DNA of 64,000 nucleotides from Acorus gramineus (lineage: Eukaryota; Streptophyta; Magnoliopsida; Acorales; Acoraceae), in NCBI GenBank assembly GCA_030737835.1, contig CM060849.1:5952001-6016000 (forward strand), read 5' to 3'. Below the pieces are notes generated by a model. That model was not told the origin of the DNA. It saw only the letters and a program-made list of their open reading frames with translations, and ran no database searches. A program made the position numbers and the translations under genes. This document shows, piece by piece, positions 9,679 through 18,631 of this stretch (position 1 is the first letter of the stretch; every line of letters begins with the position of its first letter).

Positions 9679-12600
9679 GGATCTTTAGCAGTTAGGGTTT
9701 GTGATGATGATGATGATTAGGGTTAAGGTTAGGGTTTATGTGATTTGAGCGGGAAAAGAAAAAAAGAAGAGGAAAGGAATTAGGGTTTCACACCCTAGGA
9801 CTTCACACTCACAAAAGTTAGGGTTTCATACCCTCCCAAAATCCCATCGCAGGATATGAAATTTTCATTCATTCTCAATATGTCTCTCCGTAGAGATTAC
9901 AACTTTATTTAATGAGAAAAGTATTTAATCTAGTCCATTGATCATTCTAAAGATCGTCTAGATTGAATCCTACAATAACTTAAATTAAATAACAAACAAA
10001 TTAAATGATTTAATCTAGGCAAAATCAATGGTCTAGGTATAATTTTTATTCAAAATAAAATAAAAAACCTAACTAATCTCTATCCACAGAGGGATAAGAT
10101 TAGATCTTTTGCTCTTCCTTATTTGATAACCTTTAAATGCATCTATTGACTTGATGTCCCCATCAATTCTCTCCTTGTTTGAGAAAACTCGTCCTCGAGT
10201 TTTAGAGAATGATCTAACTCGAAGATCATGAGGTTCTTATTGCGTGTATCTGAAAGGATCCTGATGGAAAAGTAAAGTCTTCAATTGCGGCCTTTCACCA
10301 AATATTTGTCGAGGAAATATTAAGTCCACTTGTTGCTCTATCACTGTATAAATTTCTTTTGGATTGCCGATCTCTATAGCAATTTTCTTGCAAGTTGGTG
10401 GTTGTTGTAAAACAGGCATCGGAGGCGGTTGTAGTAAAACACGCATAGGAGGCGGTTGTTGTGAAACAGGCATAGGAGGCGGTTGTTGTGAAACAGGCAT
10501 AGGAGACAGTTGTGAAATAGGTATCTGATCTTCCACTAATGAAACATCAACCTTCTCTTGAATTTCATTTTTATGTTGTCTCTCTTGAGGTGCATCTTTT
10601 GTTGACGTTGATGATCTCGTATCTGGTAATCCTTTAAGGATAATTTTCTTCTGTATACAAAGCGGACGTATGGTGCATGATCTCCCTTCATAATCAAATA
10701 TATATTTCCGAGCTTTTATCCATGGTTGACCTAATATAATAGAACGTTTGGATGATGAAAACATGTCACACCACGCTCCATCAAAATACAAAGGTTTCAT
10801 AGACTATTCAACAAAAGTAGCTCCCATTAGATAAGCAAATTCGGGTTTTCAGGATGAATATAGAATCAACCATTTTACGATAATTTCCCCAGTCTTAGAT
10901 AACATATCCACAACCGCTTGAGAAATCATATTCTTCTCAAGACTTTTATCGATAATCAAGGAAGCACATTTCCTATCAGGTAAGCAAATTAGGGTTTTTA
11001 GAACGAACATAGAATCAACCCTTTTTTTTTTTTTTCTTCTTAACTCTTGATGGTATTGCCGATCTGGATGCAAGGGAGGAACTCACATAGCAACACGAGA
11101 AGAATATTGATGGCAACAACACAACGGCAGCACGTCAGCAACACAGCAGCAACACGGGGGTTGTTGGAGGTCCAGGGCAACAGCAAAGGGGCTGTTGGAG
11201 GTCCACGCAGCAGCAGCAGGGGTTGATGGAGGTCCAGGCAGCAGCAGCAGGGGCTGTTGGAGGCTTAGAGCTAAGGTTTCACACCCACAAAAGTTGGGGT
11301 TTCACACCCTCACAAAATCCTATCACAGGATATGAAATTTTCATTCATTCTCAATCTGTCTCTCCGTAGAGATTACAACTTTATTTAATGAGAAAGTGAT
11401 TTAATCTAGTCCATTGGTCATTATAAAGATCTATGGTCTAGATTGAATCCTATAATAACTTAAATTAAATAACAAACAAATTAAATGATTTAATCTAGGC
11501 CGTTGATCATCCTAAAAATCAATGGTCCAGATAAAATCCTACAATTCTTATTCAAAATAAAATAAAAAACCTAACTAATTTCTATTCACAGAGGAATAAG
11601 ATTAGATCTTTTGTCCTTCCTCCTTTGATAACCTTTAAATACATCTATTGACTTGATGTCCTCATCAGTTTATGTAACTAATGATGAGGTTTTCCATTAC
11701 CAAAAAAAATGAAAAGACAAAAAAGATGTATTTCTCCTCATGGTTGATTGCCTTGGGCTTTCTTTCCATAAAAATTCAATTTATTGTGTGAAGAAATATA
11801 TTTTTCTCTAGCTTGTATATTGATTATAATTAGCTTTTTGGCATTTCTCTGTCTCTGATTTTTGTTATACTTTCGCAGCGAGCTTCTTACAGGTGTTGTT
11901 CCTTACACTGATCTTCGTGCAGAAGCCCAGGTGTGTCCTGTTTGACATACATTCACCTTATGAATTTCGTGTATACTAAATAACAATTGTTAGTTTTCTG
12001 CATTCATGTGCATATATTCTTTCAAAAAATCTTCTATACTGATTTTTTTTTCATTTTTTTGTAGGCCCACACTGTGCTCGAGATGAACTATACAGAACAA
12101 CAATTAACAGCTGCAATAACATCAGAGAAACTGCGGCCAGCTCTTGCTGGTTCTGATTCAGGTGCACTGTCCAGTTTGCTGTTGCTGATTCAGAGATGCT
12201 GGGATGAAAATCCTCAGCATAGGCCTTCCTTCACTGAGATTGTTAAAGAATTGCATTCAATCATTCTGCAACAGGGTGCTGTTGCTGGGATACAGCCTAT
12301 TTCTGTCAGTGACAAGAATTTTAATGAAGTAAACCGTCTTCCCAAATTTCAAGAGAATATAAATTGGTTCATTCAAGGTGAAAGATTGTTCAAGATAAGT
12401 ACTCCTGTTACTTCTGGTCCAACACTCTGGACCGATGCTTCACATGATTCATCAGCTTATCAGCCAATTTTGTCATGGGGATCCTTTGCAACATGTGGGA
12501 GAAGGGAAACTATGGAAGATACACACTTTATGCTTCCTCAGATGTACAATGATAAACATATTCATTTATTTGGGATTTTTGATGGTCATCGAGGTGAGTG

Positions 12601-14429
12601 AAAAGAAGCAATTTATTAACTTAAATCTGATATAATTCTTTAAACTTTATCAATATATCAGATTTATGAATGATCATGTGGGATCTCTAAGTATTGCTAT
12701 TGCAGGTGCAGCAGCTGCAGAGTTTTCTGCTCGTGCTCTGCCGGGATTTTTACAGAACTTGTGTTCCACAAATAGGTTTCTTCGATTTTTTTTTTCCATC
12801 TGTTCATCCTTTCAATATTTGTGGTGGCTTATTGCTTATGTTGATACAGCCCTTCAGATGCATTATCCGAAGCATTTGTGAAGACGGATGTTGCATTTAG
12901 AGAGGATTTGGCATCACAGTGTTCATCAAAGAGAGTTGTTCAGAAAGATTGGCATCCTGGTTGCACCGCGGTTGCTGCACTCATTGTCAGGAACAAGCTC
13001 TTTGTTGCAAATGCCGGTGATTGCCGAACTATTTTATGCCGTGATGGCCTTCCACTTCCTCTGAGTAAGGTGATTAGTAATATGCTTGGAAGAATCTCTG
13101 CATGAACTTTCACTCGAGAATCTTCTATTGTGTATCTGACTTTCTTATCAAATTAATATTTAAAATAGGATCATGTTGCTAGCTGTCCTGAGGAAAGAGC
13201 ACGTGTTACCAAAGAAGGTGGGCAAGTCAAATGGCAATTAGACACATGGAGGGTTGGTCCTGCTGCTCTTCAGGTACTCTATTCTACGGTCTTGGGGAAG
13301 TCACGCACTGGACTTCTTCAGAACTACTAGCTGGTAATAGGAAAAATTGCTCAGAAATACAACACAGTAACCGTGTTATGATCTGTGTTGATGTCATTCT
13401 TGTTATTTCAACACTGCATGGAGAGATTCTTGTTGGTCGTGTCAATTAAGGATTTTCAAATTAATCATGTTGCTTTCTGTCTCATTCTTGTTAATTCAAC
13501 ACTGCATAGAGGAGTGGTTCTTGTTGGTCTAGTGGATGAAGTCTGTTAGTCATGTCTCTTGTGTTATGAGGAGTCATGGAATCATTTCATGACCGTCATT
13601 TTGTTTTCACACTCTGTATTTTACAGGTTACACGTTCAATTGGTGATGATGATCTGAAACCTGCTGTCACTGCCGAGCCAGAGATTACTGAGTCCTTGCT
13701 GACAGCAGAGGATGAATACATGGTAGGGATCTATATTGCTTTGCAATAACAAATAAATGGATCAATTTTGCATTTCAATTTTTGGTAGTTTAAGTTTCTG
13801 CGAAGGGAAGTATTCTAGAAAGCCATAATTTCAGTTCTGGTCAATGCTCATGTTTTGGACTAGTATTTATGGACTTCCAATGGGGGGATAGAGTCTGTCA
13901 TTGATGTTCCAATGACGTGATCTTTATAGTCTGGTTAAACTGGTGAAATGAATTTGTATGGAACGACAGAGTTCTAAACATTCAACCTGACAATGAAAGG
14001 TGGTGTTTGACATTGTAGCTGGGGTATAACTTGTGTGTTATGTCTTTCTCAACCATTTCTGTCAGAAACTTAACGTTTTACAACAAACTATGAATTTTGA
14101 CACCATGTCTCTATGTAATAATAAAGGGACAATATAAATACTGAGAAATTACTCATCCCAACTTGCATGTCTTTAAACAGCAGATTAATATCTATGTATA
14201 TCATAACTAATTCGAATACAATGTGGCTTCTCAGGTAATGGCCAGTGATGGGCTTTGGGATGTGATTAGCAACGATGAAGTTATATCCATCATCCGTGAC
14301 ACAGTTAAAGAACCAGGAATGTGCTCCAAGAGGTTGGCAACGGAAGCTGCTGAACGCAGGAGCAAAGACAACATAACAGTCATTGTTGTTTTCCTCCGCC
14401 CTGTATCCACCGCTGAGAGGATATATTAA
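4093..14429 (+). CDS. Protein kinase and PP2C-like domain-containing protein (11 exons)
   Basis: Exons: 4093-4325, 4443-4609, 6283-6350, 6516-6739, 11879-11930, 12065-12593, 12706-12775, 12850-13069, 13169-13273, 13627-13722, 14235-14429. All introns are GT-AG, and the join is 1959 nt in frame (652 aa). The N-terminal kinase has a degenerate glycine loop near residue 39, VAAKK with the likely catalytic Lys at 57, HRD at 147-149, DFG at 167-169 and APE at 208-210. The C-terminal PP2C has MED at 398-400, DGHRG at 421-425, GD at 504-505, a DDDLKP segment after TRSIG, SDG at 592-594 and DN at 633-634, which are the metal-binding acidic residues of the family. This fusion is a known, conserved single-copy plant family (Arabidopsis At2g40860 and a rice homologue). 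It combines Ser/Thr phosphorylation and Mn/Mg-dependent dephosphorylation in one chain, and its substrate is not established. It appears intact despite transposons in intron 4. The only weak point is the loop, which is typical of the family. Confidence 0.95.
4443..4609 (+). CDS. kinase/PP2C gene, exon 2
   Basis: This exon encodes residues 78-134: the C-helix/hinge part of the kinase N-lobe (HPGIATLVAAHA, YMFFFEFYEGG). The acceptor AG is at 4441-4442 and the donor GT at 4610. The join to exon 1 restores a Cys codon and the family reading frame. Confidence 0.93.
5107..5335. repeat. MITE-like repeat copy in intron 2
   Basis: The sequence from GGCTGTTGCACTCAG to ATGAAAACATGTGTGG aligns closely with 21683-21915, including ACATTGTTAAA, CATTCAACTCGAAA and CATTAGATGATG. 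The copy at 21683-21930 has inverted ends GTTGTTACAC / GTGTAACAAC, so this is probably a degenerate member of the same non-autonomous family. Confidence 0.6.
5668..5850 (+). mobile_element. tRNA-derived SINE-like element
   Basis: A Pol III B-box match GGTTCGATCC lies at about 5737-5746, with an A-box-like GGCTTGGTGAGTTGG about 45 bases upstream. A tail of about 100 bases ends in GTTGCCC followed by T-runs. This layout fits plant SINEs of the Au type. It does not fold as a complete tRNA gene. No clear target duplication was found. Confidence 0.5.
6283..6350 (+). CDS. kinase/PP2C gene, exon 3
   Basis: This 68-nt exon encodes up to residue 156 and carries the catalytic HRDVKPAN loop (HRD at 147-149). 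The acceptor is CTTGCAG and the donor GTAAGT. Confidence 0.93.
6516..6739 (+). CDS. kinase/PP2C gene, exon 4
   Basis: This exon encodes residues 157-230: DFG at 167-169, an activation segment with GGFHKKNMVGTLIYMAPE, and the start of the F helix (SDVYSFAI). The donor GT at 6740 opens the 5.1-kb intron 4. Confidence 0.93.
7837..8704. mobile_element. Non-autonomous Mutator-like element (MULE-MITE) with 9-bp TSD
   Basis: The ends are inverted repeats: the left starts (A)GGT8GCATGTATAC and the right ends GTATATATGCA8CCC. Close inverted similarity continues for about 80-90 bp (TTGAAAAACATGTTATTTATTTTTTT against its reverse complement near 8640-8690). A 9-bp direct duplication ATAAAATTA flanks the unit at 7828-7836 and 8705-8713, the size typical of Mutator-like transposition. 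The interior is AT-rich and has no transposase; an 80-codon open frame at 8037-8279 is not recognisable. Confidence 0.75.
9175..10165 (-). repeat. LTR (3' LTR of the minus-strand element in intron 4)
   Basis: This 991-bp LTR contains short CAGCAGCAG / GGGCTGTTGGAGGTCCA repeats (9530-9640), an uninterrupted run of 30 G at 9648-9677, and a GGGTTTAGGGTT-like patch. Positions 9780-10165 are repeated at 11278-11667. Confidence 0.75.
10237..10800 (-). pseudogene. Retroelement protease-region remnant (proline/glutamine repeats)
   Basis: The N-terminal part (FDGAWCDMF...ILGQPWIKA) resembles the region after the aspartic protease of plant gypsy polyproteins, where a W-C-D segment is followed by LGRPW. 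A repeated PPPMPV-QQ segment and the end of the open frame follow. Reverse transcriptase, RNase H and integrase are absent. The frame lies in the deleted element and is antisense to the kinase/PP2C gene. It is not a functional gene as it stands. Confidence 0.6.
10849..11073 (-). pseudogene. Retroelement aspartic protease remnant
   Basis: The frame KCASLIIDKSLEKNMISQAVVDML resembles a retroelement protease core, where an I-I-D-S-G stretch is expected. Here the catalytic D is followed by KS, so the D-S/T-G triad is lost. The fragment ends at 10849, and a related 40-base phrase recurs at about 10831 and 10979, a sign of local rearrangement. Confidence 0.55.
11879..11930 (+). CDS. kinase/PP2C gene, exon 5
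   Basis: This 52-nt exon encodes ELLTGVVPYTDLRAEAQ (to residue 248), the kinase F-helix/G-region. It sits 5.1 kb after exon 4. The acceptor is TTCGCAG and the donor GTGTGT. It restores the Asn codon split by intron 4. Confidence 0.92.
12065..12593 (+). CDS. kinase/PP2C gene, exon 6
   Basis: This is the largest exon (residues 249-424 plus one base). It holds the end of the kinase C-lobe (CWDENPQHRPSF), a linker of about 90 residues, and the first PP2C motifs SFATCGRRETMED and GIFDGHR. The two catalytic domains are therefore joined inside one exon. Confidence 0.93.
12706..12775 (+). CDS. kinase/PP2C gene, exon 7
   Basis: This 70-nt exon encodes GAAAAEFSARALPGFLQNLC and completes the DGHRG motif across the splice junction. 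The acceptor is ATTGCAG and the donor GT at 12776. Confidence 0.92.
12850..13069 (+). CDS. kinase/PP2C gene, exon 8
   Basis: This exon encodes residues 448-521: the PP2C core with HPGCTAVAALIV and LFVANAGDCRTILC (GD at 504-505). The acceptor is GATACAG and the donor GTGATT. Confidence 0.92.
13169..13273 (+). CDS. kinase/PP2C gene, exon 9
   Basis: This exon of 35 whole codons encodes the DHVASCPEERARV segment and the turn before the TRSIGD motif. The acceptor is AAAATAG and the donor GTACTC. Confidence 0.92.
13627..13722 (+). CDS. kinase/PP2C gene, exon 10
   Basis: This exon of 32 codons encodes VTRSIGDDDLKPAVTAEPE and the following TESLLTAEDEYM. The donor is GTAGGG. The next exon continues VMASDG, as expected for PP2C. 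Confidence 0.92.
14235..14429 (+). CDS. kinase/PP2C gene, exon 11 and stop
   Basis: This last exon (64 codons plus TAA at 14427-14429) has VMASDGLWDV, the metal-ligand DN of SKDNITVIVV, and the C-terminus FLRPVSTAERIY that is typical of this plant family. A possible AATAAA polyadenylation signal lies near 14890. Confidence 0.93.
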   Translation, partial: VMASDGLWDVISNDEVISIIRDTVKEPGMCSKRLATEAAERRSKDNITVIVVFLRPVSTAERIY

Positions 14430-16900
14430 AAACCGAGAAACCAAATTCAATATTATTTTTTCGTGTACACGATGCAAATTGAAGCTCTGATACCCTTCTG
14501 CAAATTTGCTTGAAGAAAATCATGAGCCCATTTTTTTTTTTCCATTCAAGATATTATTGTGTTGTAGCTTATTTATCAAAATATACTAATGTAATGAAAG
14601 ATTGGGTTATGGCACCATTATTCAATATTGATGTTTTCTTTTTCTTGCTAAAGCTTGAGGATGGAAACTTATCCACAGGGACGAAAGGGAAACAAATGAA
14701 AACTCGAAAAGCTTATTCTCTGCACAAGCAGTGACTTCGTAGATGTGGTTGTTGCATTCAGTCACACCAAGTACTGGGTGGGGGGGAGAGAGAAAGAAAG
14801 TGCTTTCTGATGTGTTCATCAACTAATTGTGGATTTGGTGTCGGAAGGAACCGAATTTTGTTGATGCTGTTGAAAATATCTGCCTAAAATAAAATTTCAT
14901 CGTCCTGGGGAGAAAAGTTTAACATTTACTGGCTGGCCATCCACTACATTCTGCACCGAAGATGCATCTTTTAGACTCCCTGTGTGAGTGGGAGAAGATT
15001 TTTGAAAAAGAAAGCAACTTGCAGCAAGGATAGCATGACTGGTTAACAAACACCACCGCTATACATTGTACATGACCAATTTCTCAGGTAGTGGTGGAGA
15101 TGAAAAACTCGACCATGTTTCACATGCACTTATTGGCAGTGCTGCACCAGATACTTTTCGCCCAGCCACAACTGTGAAGGAGCATAACAACAACTAAGGC
15201 CACAAAGTGGTCACCATCTTCAGCTGGCCACATAAGAAGTAAAAGACGATTGGAGAGATGCAATGGATTGAACAAGTTGTTAAAAATGGGTCTCCAAATA
15301 ATGTGCTTAAACAAAGCACTTGAAGACAAAACTGTGATTTGAGAATATGATTGTGTCCCTATGAATGGCTGTCCCCAACCCTACAAAAACAAGCATTGTT
15401 GCTTGGATCTTAGGCTTGGCATCACTTGGATCATGACAGCAGCATTTTTTTATCTTATTTTTTTTCAGTAGTGAAGCTTCCATTTTTGTTTTTTTTTGTA
15501 AGATGGAATGTTTTGTGTTCACAAAAGAGTGGTGTCTCAACCATCCATCACATTCAGATCATTGTATTGGAGAACTTTATTATACATTTAAAATTTAAGC
15601 CTGTAACCTGTCTGACTCTTGTTGTTGGATTTGGAATGTCAGTATCAGACTGAATTAGATAATTACTAGAAAAAAATCGATTGAAAAAGGCAGATCAATC
15701 ACGGCTGCTTCGGAGAAGGTGCCTCAATCGCAGACTCCAGGGACTACGATCAAATACAGTCCGATGAGGATTACTGTTTGACATTCATGGTCCCCTTAAG
15801 ATTGACTAAAATCTCTTTCATTTTATAATACAATTAACTTTATCTACTGCTTAAGTTGCTAATCCTAGTTAATCCACTCACCAGAAAACCAGAAGTAGTA
15901 TACACTCAGTTATCTCTTATAACAGTCCATTATATGCTCATAGGACTTTTTAGTCTTTCTACCAAAAACCTATTCTCTTTGAATTGTGGAACATTAAGTT
16001 TGGTGTTTGTTTGTGGCATTACATTACAGACTTTTTGTGGCGATGTGTTTCCAATGCTCAAAATACTATGATAAAACAATGAGAACTGCAATCGCATGTA
16101 TCTAATTTTAGAGTCATTGTGACATAAGATCACAAGTTAAGCATGATGTTTGACAAACAAGCATATAAACAAAGTCATAGCAATGGTGTACTAGATTTGA
16201 AAACAGGAGGTAAAATTTGATCAAACCCCGTACAGACTTTTTAGAATTTTGGGAACTCACTGTCTAGTTATGAAATCAAAATAATCTCTTTAGAATTATT
16301 TAGATAAGCTTTTATGTCATTTATAGAATTATGTTTTGCTATAAATATTTTAAAAATATAAAAAATAATAACATTAAAAAAATAAATCCAAACAAAATTA
16401 TATAATTATGATTTTACTATTGCCCCATAATCCAAATAAAATCTTATAATTATGAATTTTCCTTAGGTCAGTGTGGCGTTCATTCTCATCCCTTGTTCAT
16501 TCTCATCCCTTTTTATTGAGATACTTATATATTTGGATTTCTCAATTCTTGAGTTCGTTTCTTAACATCCTAGACAAAATTTTATATTCCATGGATATTC
16601 TCAATTCTTGGGTCCATTTGTGGACATCTAATATAACAATGAAACATTCTCTTTTTGAGTCATCAAATTAATTCAAAATTTACAGTTTGCATGTTAATGT
16701 AATTTTAGAAAGTCTAGAGGGGATTAGGTCAATTTTTTTCTCCTACATAAATAAATAAATAAATAAATAAAATAAACATAGAAAAAAGAGAAACAACCCC
16801 AAGAAAAAAGTGTGCTAAAATAAAACCCCACCCAACTACTCTCTCTATGGTCCAAAAATTCGTTTAGTTTTCGAAAGTCTACATAGTCCTACTCTATAGA
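14430..16900. other. 3' UTR and intergenic region
   Basis: The first few hundred bases are presumably 3' UTR of the kinase/PP2C gene. The rest is AT-rich and has an (AAAT)n tract at about 16744-16770. I see no coding, RNA or clear transposon feature. The 60-80 codon open frames here have no recognisable motifs. Confidence 0.6.
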
Positions 16901-16917
16901 TGGATCCCCCTCTCTTG

Positions 16918-17087
16918 CCTTATATAATAACAAATAATTGTTCAATATAAATAAAACACAACCATTTCAAACACTTCAAAAACCCCCTTCCCCTCCCCCC
17001 ATTCCCTATATATACCACATACAAAACAAACCCCCCACTCATCACCTATCTCTCTCTCTCTCTCTCTCTCTCTCCCCATATAACCCA
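16918..17087 (+). promoter_or_regulatory. Promoter and 5' leader of the SLAH-like gene
   Basis: TATA-like sequences occur at about 16920 (TATATAAT) and 17006-17015 (CTATATATAC), the latter about 75 bp before the ATG. A (TC)n microsatellite at about 17050-17073 lies in the presumed leader, a common arrangement in plant promoters. Confidence 0.5.
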
Positions 17088-18631
17088 ATGGAGCAAGAGA
17101 AACCCCAACCCATCGCCACCATCACCACAACCCCCACCGCCACCACCACCACCGCTTCCACTGCATCGAAGCCCCGCCTCGCCCTCTCCCCACTAACAAG
17201 ATTCCACGCCGGTTACTTCCGCATAAGTCTCTCCCTCTGCGCACAGGCCCTCCTCTGGAGGACCCTCAGCTCCGACGCGAACTCCACCTCCGCCGCCGCC
17301 CTCTCCGACCCCCTACACCTCCTCCTCCGCCACCTCCCCTCCGCCGCCTTCATCCTCCTCTGGTCCCTCGCCCTCACCACCCTCTCAACCCTCTCCCTCC
17401 TCTTCCTCCTCCGTTGCCTCCTGAACCCCCGTAGCCTCCGCTCCGAGTTCTCCCACCACATCGGCGTAAACTACCTATTCGCCCCCTGGATTTCCTGGCT
17501 CCTCCTCCTCCAGTCCTCCCCCTTCCTCGGCCCGGGCACCCCTTCTCACCTCATCCTCTTGTTCGCCTTCTCCCTCCCCATCGCCGCCTTGGATGTCAAG
17601 ATCTATAGCCAGTGGTTCACCAAGGGGAAGCGCTTCCTCTCCGTCGTTGCCAACCTAACGAGTCAGATGTTTGTTATAGGGAACCTCGTGGCCGCGCGCG
17701 CCGCTGCAATGTCTGGGTGGAGGGAGTGCGTTGTCTTCCTATTCTTGCTTGGCATCACGCATTACCTGGTGTTGTTTGTCACGTTGTGCCAGAGGCTCTA
17801 GGGGAGCGACCACCTCCATGCGACCCTCAGGCCTGTGTTTTTCTTGTTTGTTGCTGCACCCAGCATGGCCAGCCTCGCGTGGGACTCCATTGCGGGGACG
17901 TTCGATACTTCTTCGAAGATGTTCTTCTTCCTCTCCCTTTTCATCTTCGCTTCCTTGGTACGTAAATGTATGCAGTTTATCTAGAAAATCACTGTGTGGG
18001 TAAATGAGAATACAATATCATGAGAGACTAAATATATTGCTCTCACGTCAATATATTAAAATTTGATTTGTTTTAAATGGATTCTCCAAAGGAAGACCAA
18101 GCACATGTTCGTGCGGTTTAAAATTCAACGGTCTAAATTGGCTAGGAAGAAACATGTAGAGACCCCAGCTTCATATAAATGCACACATATTTAGATGTGA
18201 CAAAACAAACATACATGGAAACTGCATATTGTGCACGTAAGTAGATCAAAGTAGTGGAGAGGGCATTAAAAGAAATATATATATATATATATATATCTCT
18301 AATAAAAATTTAATTTTGTTTGTGATGTATTCTTAATGAACAGATATGCAGACCAGCCTTATTTAAGAGATCTATGAAGAAGTTCCACGTCGCGTGGTGG
18401 GCGTACCCTTTCCCTCTGACCGCGCTAGCGCTCACCTCCGCAGAGTACGCGCGCGTCGTCGACGGAGAGGTCGCTCACTGGCTGATGCTTGTGCTCTCCG
18501 TGCTCTCCGTCCTCGTCACGCTCGCTTTGATGGTCTTCTCCACTCTCAACACAAAGGCGCTCCTCCCCCACCACGACCCCTTCGTATCCCTTCCCGTCAC
18601 AAACTCCTCCCGCGGTCCTTCGAGTGCTTGA
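17088..18631 (+). pseudogene. S-type anion channel homologue (SLAH1-like), two exons, premature stop
   Basis: Exon 1 is 17088-17957 and exon 2 is 18344-18631, joined GT-AG in phase 0. Apart from one stop the frame would be about 385 codons, the usual SLAH1-type length. The family forms trimeric SLAC1-like plasma-membrane anion channels with ten transmembrane helices. Visible landmarks are the RFHAGYFRISLSLC start of helix 1, hydrophobic Leu-rich helices, the FPLPIAALDVKIYSQW-like segment, ITHYLVLFVTL, RPVFFLF.AAPSMASLAW, and exon 2 FHVAWWAYPFPLTALALTSAEYA. An in-frame TAG at 17799-17801 (codon 238) follows CQRL, and the downstream sequence resumes the family in the same frame. The product would lose about the last four helices. 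It may be a nonsense allele, a sequencing error or a young pseudogene. Exon 1 is strongly C-ending in third positions, a monocot-like trait. Confidence 0.85.

Larger units (their letters stand above)
9170..11672 (-). mobile_element. Deleted Ty3/gypsy-like LTR retrotransposon in intron 4, TSD GTTTA
   Basis: The element spans 9175-11667 with the 5-bp duplication GTTTA at 9170-9174 and 11668-11672. It starts TGATG and ends TCATCA. The left LTR is 9175-10165. The matching right copy (to 11667) shares 9780-10165 with 11278-11667, but its inner boundary near 11050 is unclear. Just right of 10165 the reverse complement reads AAGGAGAGAAT then TGATG, a polypurine tract before the 3' LTR of a minus-strand element. 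The interior is under 1 kb and keeps only protease-like remnants, so this is a deletion derivative lying antisense to the host gene. Confidence 0.8.
6740..11878 (+). other. Intron 4 of the kinase/PP2C gene, enlarged by transposons
   Basis: This 5139-bp intron carries a Mutator-like MITE (7837-8704) and an LTR retrotransposon derivative (9175-11667, opposite strand). The stretches 6740-7827, 8714-9169 and 11673-11878 are plain AT-rich intron with no further gene seen. The exons on both sides join in frame. Confidence 0.9.

Noticed and set aside
9700-9740. Telomere-like TTAGGG/GGTTTAGGG patch
   Set aside because: Only a few imperfect units inside an LTR; not a telomeric array.
13231-13449. Open frame overlapping exon 9 and its intron
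   Set aside because: It is out of frame with the PP2C exon and runs into intron sequence; a shadow of the real gene.
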